Assembly (NCBI GenBank): GCA_964571195.1
Contig: CAZNAD010000011.1
Location: 1 to 64,000, forward strand
Length of the DNA: 64,000 bases
From: PALSA-1006 sp964571195
Lineage (GTDB): Bacteria; Pseudomonadota; Gammaproteobacteria; Burkholderiales; Gallionellaceae
Reading direction: 5' to 3'
Of this stretch, positions 42,331 to 50,892 are shown in pieces; positions within the stretch are counted from its first letter, which is position 1, and every line of letters starts with the position of its first letter. The notes below the pieces were generated by a model. It did not search any database and was not told the DNA's origin. It saw nothing but the letters and a program-made list of their open reading frames with translations. A program made the position numbers and the translations under genes.

Positions 42331-42357
42331 TTATCGGAGCCTTTTGGAAATGCTTTA
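42331..42357 (-). promoter_or_regulatory. Sigma-28 (FliA) promoter of the flagellin gene
   Basis: Minus strand TAAAGCAT, 11 bases, TCCGATAA, matching the sigma-28 consensus (TAAAGTTT-N11-GCCGATAA) at the key positions with exact spacing. The leader is about 85 bases and ends in AAGGAG before the ATG. The -10 lies in an inverted repeat CTCCGAT/ATCGGAG (42318-42338). Confidence 0.85.
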
Positions 42358-42378
42358 GCACGAATTGAAAATATATTT

Positions 42379-42417
42379 ACGCGTGGCCTTGATCACCGGC
42401 AGCCGGTGGCATCACGC
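42379..42417 (-). other. Nested hairpin after the DUF3025 gene
   Basis: An inner palindrome CACCGGC-A-GCCGGTG (42394-42408) is enclosed by an outer GCGTG/CACGC pair. It lies about 110 bases past the DUF3025 stop, upstream of the flagellin promoter, and has no T-run. It probably separates the two minus-strand transcripts. Confidence 0.45.
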
Positions 42418-42524
42418 GCATGCGAGAGGAGAGAGAATTCTTTTGAAAAGCGCAGGATCAATGCAATGACTGATACGACCAGCTTCTGACACAGAAGGCC
42501 GCAATAGACTGGAGGGGAAAGGAA

Positions 42525-43355
42525 TCAAGAGATACGGCGTCTGCCGGAGCGAAAATATTCCGGGTTATCGTAATACCCTTCCCTTTCGTTATCGTCCGAC
42601 CAACCCGGTATGCCCAGTAACGGTACCGGGTCTAGCTCGTGTGTATCCTGGCAATGCATCGGGTCATTCAGATAGGCCGCCACTCGTTCGTCCAGATAAT
42701 GCATCCGTTCCGCCAACGGCCAGGTGAAGAATTCGCGAGCGACCGGCAACAGCAGCCCCTGCCCGGTCATTCCGAGATAAGGCTGCATGGCTTTTTCGTG
42801 CAGCCCGTGCCCGAAAATGTAGAAACCCATGCCCGTCTTCACTTCTTCACGCCGGGAATAGAACAGCTCTTTCCATCTGAATCCACGCAACAACTCACCC
42901 AGATTGGTGTCGGCACAGGCAATGATCACGCCCGACTCGTCGAACAAGGTCGCCATATCACGCACACTGCCGCGCTGGCTGGATAGCGGCACATCGACCT
43001 CGGTCAGCGCACGATAATGTCGCAGATTAATCGCCGCTTTGCTTTGCGGGAACGTGAGCCACACCAGCGCATTGAACAGATCATGCAGATTGAGGGCTCG
43101 CGTCTGCACTTCGCCACGCAGATAGCAGCGTGGCTCGTACTGCGCTTCGAACACCAGTTTGCCCGTACCCTGCGCGACGAAACGTACCGGCTTGCCACTA
43201 TGCACCACGATCTCCGGGCTGACCGGCAGTATCGCATTGAGCGCCTCCAAATCGGGGAACCGGGCAACCTCTAATTGTCGAAGAACGGGATGCAAAGGCT
43301 CGAACAGCGGCGAGTCCAGCAATCCATCTCTATCCCATTGTGGCAAATTTTCCAT
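42525..43355 (-). CDS. DUF3025-domain protein
   Basis: 276 residues with no signal peptide or helix anchor. Typical stretches are LVWLTFPQSKAAINLRHY, TLFDESGVIIAC, FRWKELFYSRR, FYIFGHGLHEKAMQPYLGMTG and LLGIPGWSDDNE near the C-terminus. The family is widespread in beta- and gammaproteobacteria and has no assigned role. Divergent from pfp. Confidence 0.88.
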   Translation of the reverse strand: MENLPQWDRDGLLDSPLFEPLHPVLRQLEVARFPDLEALNAILPVSPEIVVHSGKPVRFVAQGTGKLVFEAQYEPRCYLRGEVQTRALNLHDLFNALVWLTFPQSKAAINLRHYRALTEVDVPLSSQRGSVRDMATLFDESGVIIACADTNLGELLRGFRWKELFYSRREEVKTGMGFYIFGHGLHEKAMQPYLGMTGQGLLLPVAREFFTWPLAERMHYLDERVAAYLNDPMHCQDTHELDPVPLLGIPGWSDDNEREGYYDNPEYFRSGRRRIS

Positions 43356-43499
43356 GCATATCAGTGTAACCCAAGGACGCTAACCTGTTTTTCCGGTATC
43401 GATTCGAACAGGTTCATCTCGCGCCAGAAAATGGCGTAAGATGCCAACGACTGATGACACTCGACACCGATCCATTCAATCATTCATTGGGAGTTCAGT

Positions 43500-44753
43500 A
43501 TGGCGAAGAAGAATGCGTTTTATGCTCAATCCGGCGGCGTCACTGCCGTCATCAATGCCTCAGCCTCCGGCGTGATCGAAACAGCACGCAAACATAAAGA
43601 CAAAATCGGCAAGGTGTATGCCGGGCGCAACGGCATCATCGGCGCACTCACCGAAGACCTGATCGATACCGGCAAAGAATCGGCCAAAGATATCGCCGCC
43701 TTGCGCCATACGCCTTCCGGTGCATTCGGTTCCTGCCGCTACAAGCTCAAAGGGCTGGAAGAGAATAAAATCCAGTATGAACGCCTGATCGAAGTGTTCA
43801 AGGCTCACAACATCGGCTATTTCTTCTACAACGGCGGGGGTGACTCCGCAGACACCTGCTATAAGATCTCGCAACTTTCCGAGAAAATGGGCTATCCGGT
43901 GCAGGCCATCCACGTCCCCAAGACCGTGGACAACGACCTGCCCATCACCGATTGCTGCCCCGGTTTCGGTTCAGTCGCCAAATACATCGCCGTATCTACC
44001 CTCGAAGCCAGCTACGACGTGCGCTCGATGGCCAAGACCTCGACCAAGGTGTTCGTACTGGAAGTGATGGGTCGTCATGCGGGCTGGATTGCGGCTGCGG
44101 GCGGCCTCGTGGAAGAACAGGGTATCCCGGTCGTCATCCTGTTTCCCGAGATCGAGTTCGACCAGAAGAAGTTTCTCGCCAAGGTCGATGCGATGGTCAA
44201 GAAACACGGCTTTTGCAGTGTGGTGGTCTCCGAGGGTTGCCACTATCCAGACGGGCGCTTCCTCGCCGAACAAGGTAGCCGCGATGCCTTCGGCCATGCG
44301 CAACTCGGCGGTGCCGCGCCGGTGGTCGCCAACATGGTAAAAGAAGCATTGGGCTACAAGTTCCATTGGGCCGTGGCGGATTACCTGCAACGCGCCGCGC
44401 GCCATATCGCCTCCAAGACCGATGTCGAACAGGCTTATGCGCTGGGCAAGGCTGCCGTCGAGTTGGCGCTGAAGGGCGAGAATGCGGTGATGCCCGCCAT
44501 CATGCGTGTCTCCGACAAGCCCTACAAATGGAAGATCGGTGTCGCCCCGTTGAGCAAGGTGGCCAACGTCGAGAAGATGATGCCGCGCAACTTCATCAGC
44601 AAGGATGGCTTCGGCATCACCGACAAATGCCGCGCTTATCTCACCCCGCTGATCAAAGGTGAAGATTATCCGCCGTATAAGGATGGTCTGCCCCGGTATG
44701 TGCAACTGAAGAATGTCGCGGTGGCCAAGAAACTGAAAGCGTTCAAGGTGTAA
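43500..44753 (+). CDS. pfp: Pyrophosphate-dependent 6-phosphofructokinase
   Basis: Interconverts fructose 6-phosphate and fructose 1,6-bisphosphate using PPi, reversibly. 417 residues. The donor-selecting positions are of the PPi type: NGGGDSADT, where ATP enzymes have GGDGS, and PKTVDNDLP, with Lys where ATP enzymes have Gly. The VMGRHAGWIAA and EGCHYPDG segments are also present. Being reversible it can serve glycolysis, gluconeogenesis and, in autotrophs, sugar-phosphate recycling. The next gene pumps protons with PPi, so the two share one pool. Confidence 0.95.
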   Translation: MAKKNAFYAQSGGVTAVINASASGVIETARKHKDKIGKVYAGRNGIIGALTEDLIDTGKESAKDIAALRHTPSGAFGSCRYKLKGLEENKIQYERLIEVFKAHNIGYFFYNGGGDSADTCYKISQLSEKMGYPVQAIHVPKTVDNDLPITDCCPGFGSVAKYIAVSTLEASYDVRSMAKTSTKVFVLEVMGRHAGWIAAAGGLVEEQGIPVVILFPEIEFDQKKFLAKVDAMVKKHGFCSVVVSEGCHYPDGRFLAEQGSRDAFGHAQLGGAAPVVANMVKEALGYKFHWAVADYLQRAARHIASKTDVEQAYALGKAAVELALKGENAVMPAIMRVSDKPYKWKIGVAPLSKVANVEKMMPRNFISKDGFGITDKCRAYLTPLIKGEDYPPYKDGLPRYVQLKNVAVAKKLKAFKV

Positions 44754-44762
44754 CGGAAGAGC

Positions 44763-44793
44763 GAGCCGACTGTAACAGTCGGCTCTTTACTTT
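44763..44793 (+). terminator. Hairpin between pfp and hppA
   Basis: GAGCCGACTG-TAA-CAGTCGGCTC then TTTACTTT, 10 bases after the pfp stop. The T-run is broken, so it may end only part of the transcripts and let hppA be read through. Confidence 0.65.
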
Positions 44794-44810
44794 AGCGAAG
44801 GGAGAATACT

Positions 44811-46841
44811 ATGTCGAACGGTCTGATCTTTGCATTGTGCTGCTCTATCCTCGCCATTCTGTATGGCGTCTTTTCCATCAAATGGATCATCGGCCTGCCG
44901 ACCGGCAACGACAAGATGCGCAGCATCGCCGCCGCCATCCAGGAAGGTGCGACCGCCTACCTGAACCGGCAATACACCACCATCGCCATGGTCGGCGCGA
45001 TATTGTTTCTCGCCATCGGCCTCGCTCTGTCGTGGAAAACCGCCATCGGCTTCCTCATTGGCGCACTGCTATCGGGTGCCGCCGGATATATCGGCATGAA
45101 CGTCTCGGTGCGCGCCAACGTGCGCACTGCACAGGCCGCCCATGACGGCCTGAATGCCGCGCTGAATGTGGCGTTCAAAGGCGGGGCCATCACCGGCATG
45201 CTGGTGGTCGGCCTTGGGCTGCTCGGCGTTGCCGGCTACTACGCCTTCCTCGCCGCGACTGCTCCGCTCGGTGCCAGCACCACCGAGATCATCGAGCCTC
45301 TGGTCGGTTTCGGTTTCGGTGGCTCGCTCATCTCCATCTTCGCGCGTCTCGGCGGCGGTATCTTCACCAAAGGTGCAGATGTCGGAGCCGACCTCGTCGG
45401 CAAAGTGGAAGCCGGTATCCCCGAAGACGACCCGCGCAACCCCGCCGTGATCGCCGACAACGTCGGCGACAACGTCGGTGACTGCGCGGGCATGGCGGCC
45501 GATCTGTTCGAGACCTATGCTGTGACCATCATCGCGACCATGCTGCTGGGTGGCCTAGTGCTGGCGAACGCCGGGGCCAATGCGGTGATCTATCCGCTGG
45601 CGCTGGGTGGCTTCTCCATCATCGCCTCTATCATCGGCACTTTCTTCGTCAATGCCCGCGCGGGCGGCAAGATCATGAACGCGCTGTATCGCGGTCTGGC
45701 CGTTTCCGGCGTGCTGGCGCTGGTCGCCTTCTATCCCATCACCTCGTGGTTGATGGCGGATAACGGCAGCTACAGCGTGAACGCGCTCTACGGTGCGGCC
45801 GTCATCGGCCTTGTCCTCACCGCCGCGATGGTAGTCATCACCGAGTATTACACCGCGACCGAATATGCTCCGGTACGCCATATCGCGGAAGCCTCCACCA
45901 CCGGCCACGGCACCAACATCATCGCCGGTCTCGGTGTCTCCATGCGCGCCACCGCCGCTCCCGTGCTGGTGGTCTGTGCCAGCATTTATGCGGCCTACGA
46001 GATGGCGGGACTGTACGGCATCGCCATCGCCGCCACCTCCATGTTGTCGATGACCGGCATCATTGTCGCGCTCGACGCCTACGGCCCTATCACCGACAAC
46101 GCGGGCGGTATCGCCGAGATGTCCGGTCTGCCGGAAGACATCCGCAATATCACCGACCCGCTTGATGCCGTGGGCAACACCACCAAAGCGGTGACCAAAG
46201 GTTATGCCATCGGTTCCGCCGGCCTGGCCGCGCTGGTGTTGTTCGCCGACTATACCCATGCGCTGGAAGCCCATCTCGGCCATGCGACCCTGTTCGACCT
46301 GTCCGACCATACCGTCATCATCGGCCTGTTCATCGGTGGCCTCGTGCCTTATCTGTTCTCGGCGATGGGCATGGAGGCGGTGGGTCGTGCCGCTGGCAGC
46401 GTGGTGATCGAAGTACGCCGCCAGTTCAAAGAGATCCCCGGCATCATGGCGGGCACCGCCAAACCGGATTATTCCAAGGCCGTGGACATGCTCACCAAGG
46501 CCGCCATCAAGGAAATGCTCATCCCCTCGCTGCTACCTGTTGCCGTCCCCATCATCGTCGGTCTCACACTGGGGCCCAAGGCGCTGGGCGGTGTTCTGGT
46601 GGGCACCATCATCACCGGCATCTTCGTGGCCATCTCCATGACCACCGGCGGCGGTGCGTGGGACAACGCCAAGAAATACATCGAAGAGGGCAACTACGGC
46701 GGCAAGGGCTCGGAAGCGCACAAAGCCTCGGTAACCGGCGACACTGTCGGCGACCCCTACAAAGACACCGCAGGCCCCGCCGTTAACCCGCTGATCAAGA
46801 TCATCAATATCGTGGCGTTGTTGATCGTCCCCCTGCTTTAA
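44811..46841 (+). CDS. hppA: K+-independent proton-pumping membrane pyrophosphatase
   Basis: 676 residues, about 16 helices. The catalytic loop contains DVGADLVGKVE and the acidic DNVGDNVGDCAG cluster. GNTTKAVTKGYAIGSA places Lys at the position that makes the enzyme independent of K+ (Ala in K+-dependent forms). It hydrolyses PPi to pump protons, or makes PPi from the gradient. GAAGGGAG before the ATG is a good ribosome site. Neighbours pfp and ppa use the same metabolite. Confidence 0.96.
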   Translation: MSNGLIFALCCSILAILYGVFSIKWIIGLPTGNDKMRSIAAAIQEGATAYLNRQYTTIAMVGAILFLAIGLALSWKTAIGFLIGALLSGAAGYIGMNVSVRANVRTAQAAHDGLNAALNVAFKGGAITGMLVVGLGLLGVAGYYAFLAATAPLGASTTEIIEPLVGFGFGGSLISIFARLGGGIFTKGADVGADLVGKVEAGIPEDDPRNPAVIADNVGDNVGDCAGMAADLFETYAVTIIATMLLGGLVLANAGANAVIYPLALGGFSIIASIIGTFFVNARAGGKIMNALYRGLAVSGVLALVAFYPITSWLMADNGSYSVNALYGAAVIGLVLTAAMVVITEYYTATEYAPVRHIAEASTTGHGTNIIAGLGVSMRATAAPVLVVCASIYAAYEMAGLYGIAIAATSMLSMTGIIVALDAYGPITDNAGGIAEMSGLPEDIRNITDPLDAVGNTTKAVTKGYAIGSAGLAALVLFADYTHALEAHLGHATLFDLSDHTVIIGLFIGGLVPYLFSAMGMEAVGRAAGSVVIEVRRQFKEIPGIMAGTAKPDYSKAVDMLTKAAIKEMLIPSLLPVAVPIIVGLTLGPKALGGVLVGTIITGIFVAISMTTGGGAWDNAKKYIEEGNYGGKGSEAHKASVTGDTVGDPYKDTAGPAVNPLIKIINIVALLIVPLL

Positions 46842-46863
46842 TCCGGGCACCTGCATTCACCGG

Positions 46864-46889
46864 GGGGCTATTCCTAGCCCCTCTTTTTT
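46864..46889 (+). terminator. Terminator after hppA
   Basis: GGGGCTA-TTCC-TAGCCCC followed by TCTTTTTT, 22 bases after the stop: a strong intrinsic terminator. Confidence 0.9.
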
Positions 46890-46943
46890 GTCTCCGAATG
46901 CTACAATTCGCGCCTTTCCATCCTTACGCAAAGGCAGCGCATC

Positions 46944-47492
46944 ATGAGTTTGAACAAAGTCCCTTCCGGCAAAGACCTTCCCAATGATTTCAATGTGGTG
47001 ATCGAGATCCCGATGCACGGTGAACCGATCAAATATGAAGTCGACAAAGAGTCCGGCGCGATCTTCGTGGACCGCTTCATGAGCACTGCGATGCACTATC
47101 CCTGCAACTACGGTTACATCCCGCACACCCTGTCCGACGACGGCGATCCGGTCGATGTGCTGGTGATCACGCCTATCCCTTTGCAGATCGGTGTGGTCGT
47201 ACGCTGCCGTCCGCTGGCTGTGCTGAAGATGGAAGACGAATCCGGCTTCGACGCCAAGGTGCTGGCCGTACCCGTGGACAAACTGTCTACCATGTATCGC
47301 GGCATGAAGTCCCATTCTGAATTGCCGGAAATCCTGCTGAAACAGATCGAACACTTCTTCGCACACTACAAAGATCTGGAACCGAACAAGTGGGTCAAGA
47401 TCGGCGGCTGGGCCGACATTGATGTGGCTCGCAAGGAAATCATGGACGGCGTAGCTAACTACCAAAAAGCTGACGTTAAACCGGAGTTCTGA
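46944..47492 (+). CDS. ppa: Soluble inorganic pyrophosphatase (family I)
   Basis: 182 residues of the E. coli type: VIEIPMHGEPIKYEVDKESG, MHYPCNYGYIPHTLSDDGDPVDVLV (metal-binding Asp cluster) and KVLAVPVDK. It hydrolyses PPi without conserving energy, so its presence beside hppA and pfp means the cell must balance waste against use. It lies after a terminator and 5 bases before folD, with which it is probably co-transcribed. Confidence 0.97.
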   Translation: MSLNKVPSGKDLPNDFNVVIEIPMHGEPIKYEVDKESGAIFVDRFMSTAMHYPCNYGYIPHTLSDDGDPVDVLVITPIPLQIGVVVRCRPLAVLKMEDESGFDAKVLAVPVDKLSTMYRGMKSHSELPEILLKQIEHFFAHYKDLEPNKWVKIGGWADIDVARKEIMDGVANYQKADVKPEF

Positions 47493-47497
47493 TCGCC

Positions 47498-48352
47498 ATG
47501 AGTGCAAAAATCATCGACGGCAAGAGCATCGCACAGGAGGTGCGCGCAGAATGGAAGCTGCGCGCGGACGCCTTGAAAGCGCGTGGCGTCACCCCCGGTC
47601 TCGCGGTCATCATCGTCGGTGAAGACCCCGCTTCCAAGGTGTACGTCGCCAACAAGGTAAAAGCTTGCGCGGAACTCGGTTTGCATTCCGAACACATCGC
47701 CCTGCCCGCCGACACCAGCGAAGCCACCTTACTGGCCAAGATCGCCGAATTGAATGCGGACCCGAAGATACACGGCCTGCTGGTGCAGTTACCGGTGCCC
47801 AAACATATCGACAGCGACAAAGTGTTGAACGCCATCAGCCCAGAAAAGGACGTGGACGGTTTCCATCCGATCAACGTCGGCGCGCTCGCTACCGGCAACA
47901 TGCGCTTTGCACCTTGCACGCCGTACGGCTCGCTGGTGCTGCTGCAAAAAAGCGGTGTCAGCATCGAAGGTAAACACGCGGTGGTCATCGGGCGCAGCAA
48001 TATCGTCGGCAAACCGATGGCCCTGCTGCTGTTGCAGAACAACGCCACTGTCACCATCTGCACCTCCAAGACTACCGACCTCGCCAAACACACGCGCGAT
48101 GCCGATATTCTGGTGGTCGCCACTGGCAAGCCCAAGATGATTACCGGTGACATGATTAAGCCGGGCGCAGCGGTGATTGATGTGGGCATCAACCGCATGG
48201 AGAACGGCAAGCTGTGCGGCGATGTGGATTTCGATTCGGCCAAGGAAGTGGCTGACTGGATCACCCCCGTGCCGGGCGGGGTCGGCCCGATGACCATCAC
48301 CATGCTGGTCGCCAACACGGTGCAAGCGGCGGAACGGGCGGCTGGCAAATAA
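47498..48352 (+). CDS. folD: Bifunctional methylenetetrahydrofolate dehydrogenase/cyclohydrolase
   Basis: 284 residues. GEDPASKVYVANKVKAC holds the catalytic Lys and Tyr, LLVQLPVPKHID and EKDVDGFHP the folate site, VIGRSNIVGKPMALLL the NADP-binding turn, and DITPVPGGVGPMTITML-type sequence the C-terminus. It moves one-carbon units between methylene- and formyl-THF. Convergent with ftsB. Confidence 0.97.
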   Translation: MSAKIIDGKSIAQEVRAEWKLRADALKARGVTPGLAVIIVGEDPASKVYVANKVKACAELGLHSEHIALPADTSEATLLAKIAELNADPKIHGLLVQLPVPKHIDSDKVLNAISPEKDVDGFHPINVGALATGNMRFAPCTPYGSLVLLQKSGVSIEGKHAVVIGRSNIVGKPMALLLLQNNATVTICTSKTTDLAKHTRDADILVVATGKPKMITGDMIKPGAAVIDVGINRMENGKLCGDVDFDSAKEVADWITPVPGGVGPMTITMLVANTVQAAERAAGK

Positions 48353-48362
48353 GTCGGCGGAG

Positions 48363-48395
48363 CGCCTTCCTGCAACAAGCCAAGGAAGGCGTTGT
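48363..48395. terminator. Hairpin between folD and ftsB
   Basis: CGCCTTCCT, an 11-base loop, AGGAAGGCG, then TTGTT. It lies between convergent genes and could serve both strands, although the T-run is weak. Confidence 0.6.
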
Positions 48396-48725
48396 TCAGC
48401 GAACGGGCTGTGAGCTTCCGCTATTGACAGAAGAACTGGGGACGGGAAGATCGCCCACGATCTGGAAGAACACTTCGTCACGCTTGACCATCCCCAATTC
48501 GCTGCGGGCGCGTTCTTCGATCGCGTCGGTTCCCTGCTTGAGGTCGCGCACCTCGCCGTCCAGCCCTGCGTTGCGCAGCTGCGTCTGCTGGTTGATCTTC
48601 TTCTGTTCTTCGACCTGCCGGTCCACGTCCCACACCTTCAACCAGCTGCCTTTACCCAGCCACAGCGGGTACTGCAACAGCAGGATGATGATCGCCAGGA
48701 CCAGGGTGATGGGACGCAGCTTCAA
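48396..48725 (-). CDS. ftsB: Cell division protein FtsB
   Basis: 109 residues: one helix near the N-terminus (about 7-24), a coiled coil (about 33-75; VDRQVEEQKKINQQTQLRNAGLDGEVRDL) and the FtsB-type AIEERARSELGMVKRDEVFFQIV. It bridges FtsQ and FtsL at the septum. A Ser/Pro tail (about 92-109) is longer than in E. coli. It starts 7 bases after eno, the classic arrangement. Confidence 0.93.
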   Translation of the reverse strand: MKLRPITLVLAIIILLLQYPLWLGKGSWLKVWDVDRQVEEQKKINQQTQLRNAGLDGEVRDLKQGTDAIEERARSELGMVKRDEVFFQIVGDLPVPSSSVNSGSSQPVR

Positions 48726-48732
48726 GCCGGTT

Positions 48733-50016
48733 TTAGCCTAGCTGATAGTAGGCACCGCGACCGGGGTAGGATGCGCTGTCGCCCAGATCTTCCTCGATAC
48801 GCAACAGTTGGTTGTATTTCGCCATACGGTCGGAACGGGAAAGGGAGCCAGTCTTGATCTGCAAGGCATTGGTGGCAACCGCCAGATCGGCGATGGTGGA
48901 ATCCTCGGTCTCGCCGGAACGGTGCGAGATCACGGCGGTGTAACCCGCGCGTTTCGCCATCTCGATGGCCGCAAAGGTCTCGGTCAGCGTACCGATCTGG
49001 TTCACCTTGATAAGGATGGAATTGGCGATACCGCGTTTGATACCCTCGCTCAGGATCTTGGTGTTAGTGACGAACACATCGTCCCCCACCAGCTGGATGT
49101 TCTTGCCGAGGCGGTCGGTCAGTGCTTTCCAGCCGTCCCAGTCGTGTTCGCTCATACCGTCTTCGATAGTGATGATCGGGTATTTATCCACCCAGGTCGC
49201 ATAGAGGTCGATGACTTGCTGGCTGTTGAGCACCAGACCGTCGGCTTTGAGGTGATATTTGCCATCCTTGTAGAATTCGGAAGCGGCACAATCCAGACCG
49301 ATAGCGACATCCACACCCGGCACATAACCGGCCGCTTCGATGGCTTCCACGATCACTTTCAGCGCGCCCTCATTGGAACCCAGCGCCGGTGCAAAACCGC
49401 CCTCGTCCCCCACGGTCGTGGCCAAGCCACGGTTGTGCAGGATCTTCTTCAAGTTATGGAACACTTCTGCGCCGCAACGCAACGCCTCGCGGAAGTTGCT
49501 CGCCCCTACCGGAATGACCATGAATTCCTGGATGTCCGCACCGCCTTCGGCATGTGCGCCACCGTTGATGATGTTCATCATCGGCACCGGCATTTCCATG
49601 CGTGCTGCGCCGCCGAAATAGCGGTACAACGGCAGGCCGGATTCTTCGGCTGCGGCTTTGGCGACCGCGATGGAAACAGCCAGAATGGCGTTTGCACCCA
49701 AGCGCGATTTGTTCTCGGTACCGTCCAAGTCGATCATGGTCTGGTCGATGAATGCCTGTTCAGCGGCATCCAGACCGACGATGGCTTCAGCGATTTCAGT
49801 GTTCACAAATTCCACCGCTTTCAGTACGCCTTTGCCGAGGTAACGGCTCTTGTCGCCGTCACGCAATTCGACCGCTTCCTTGGTCCCGGTTGATGCGCCG
49901 GAAGGCACGGCCGCACGGCCCATCACGCCCGATTCCAACAACACGTCCGCTTCCACTGTGGGGTTGCCACGGGAATCCAAAATCTCACGCGCTACGACAT
50001 CAACGATTGCACTCAT
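48733..50016 (-). CDS. eno: Enolase
   Basis: Converts 2-phosphoglycerate to phosphoenolpyruvate. 427 residues from the ATG at 50016 (GAGGA upstream; MSAIVDVVAREILDSRGNPT). SGASTGTKEAVELRD, GDEGGFAP, EDGMSEHDWDGW, LVGDDVFVTN, LIKVNQIGTLTET and SHRSGETED are all intact. In the pyrG-kdsA-eno-ftsB run, 24 bases after kdsA. Confidence 0.98.
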   Translation of the reverse strand: MSAIVDVVAREILDSRGNPTVEADVLLESGVMGRAAVPSGASTGTKEAVELRDGDKSRYLGKGVLKAVEFVNTEIAEAIVGLDAAEQAFIDQTMIDLDGTENKSRLGANAILAVSIAVAKAAAEESGLPLYRYFGGAARMEMPVPMMNIINGGAHAEGGADIQEFMVIPVGASNFREALRCGAEVFHNLKKILHNRGLATTVGDEGGFAPALGSNEGALKVIVEAIEAAGYVPGVDVAIGLDCAASEFYKDGKYHLKADGLVLNSQQVIDLYATWVDKYPIITIEDGMSEHDWDGWKALTDRLGKNIQLVGDDVFVTNTKILSEGIKRGIANSILIKVNQIGTLTETFAAIEMAKRAGYTAVISHRSGETEDSTIADLAVATNALQIKTGSLSRSDRMAKYNQLLRIEEDLGDSASYPGRGAYYQLG

Positions 50017-50040
50017 CTCTATTTTCCTCAATATTTAATG

Positions 50041-50892
50041 TTACACATTACGCAAATCGATCTTTTCTTCAATCAAACCCTGTTGTTTCACTGCCGCATC
50101 GAGAACCTGCATCGTCCGCAACAGCGTCTTCAAATGTCCCAGCGGGAAGGCGTTCGGGCCGTCCGACATGGCCTTGGCGGGGTTCGGATGGGTCTCCATG
50201 AACACCCCCGCGATACCGGCAGCAATGGCGGCACGCGCCAGCACCGGCACAAATTCGCGCTGCCCGCCGGAGCTGGTACCCTGCCCGCCCGGCAGCTGCA
50301 CCGAATGCGTCGCATCGAACACCACCGGGCATCCGGTGTTGCGCATCACCGCCAGCGAGCGCATGTCGGACACCAGATTGTTGTAGCCGAACGACGCGCC
50401 GCGCTCGCACACCATGATGTTGTCGCCGCCGCTCACTTCGCGCGCCTTGTCCACCACGTTCTTCATATCCCAAGGCGACAGGAACTGCCCCTTCTTGATA
50501 TTCACCGGCTTGCCAGACTTCGCCGCCGCATGGATAAAATCGGTCTGGCGACACAGGAACGCCGGAGTCTGCAACACATCGACGACGGCCGCGACCGGCG
50601 CGATCTCGTCTTCGTCATGCACATCGGTCAGCACCGGCACGCCGATTTGCGCCTTCACCTTCTCCAGTATCTTTAAACCTGCCTCCATACCGAAACCGCG
50701 AAAGGTCTTGCCGGAACTGCGGTTGGCTTTGTCATAAGAGGACTTGTAGATGAAGTTTATCTGCAATTCATTGCAGATCTCTTTCAACTGTCCGGCGGTA
50801 TCCAGAGCCATCTGCTCGGACTCGATCACACAAGGTCCGGCGATCAGAAAGAACGGCTGATCCAGACCAACATCGAAGTTACATAGCCTCAT
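50041..50892 (-). CDS. kdsA: 3-deoxy-8-phosphooctulonate synthase
   Basis: Condenses PEP with arabinose 5-phosphate to KDO 8-phosphate. 283 residues. IAGPCVIESEQMALDTA, YKSSYDKANRSS, VLTDVHDEDE, DIIQTPAFLCRQTDF-type sequence, IKKGQFLSPWDMKNV and FDATHSVQLPGG are conserved. It overlaps pyrG by 4 bases and draws PEP from the adjacent enolase. Confidence 0.97.
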   Translation of the reverse strand: MRLCNFDVGLDQPFFLIAGPCVIESEQMALDTAGQLKEICNELQINFIYKSSYDKANRSSGKTFRGFGMEAGLKILEKVKAQIGVPVLTDVHDEDEIAPVAAVVDVLQTPAFLCRQTDFIHAAAKSGKPVNIKKGQFLSPWDMKNVVDKAREVSGGDNIMVCERGASFGYNNLVSDMRSLAVMRNTGCPVVFDATHSVQLPGGQGTSSGGQREFVPVLARAAIAAGIAGVFMETHPNPAKAMSDGPNAFPLGHLKTLLRTMQVLDAAVKQQGLIEEKIDLRNV

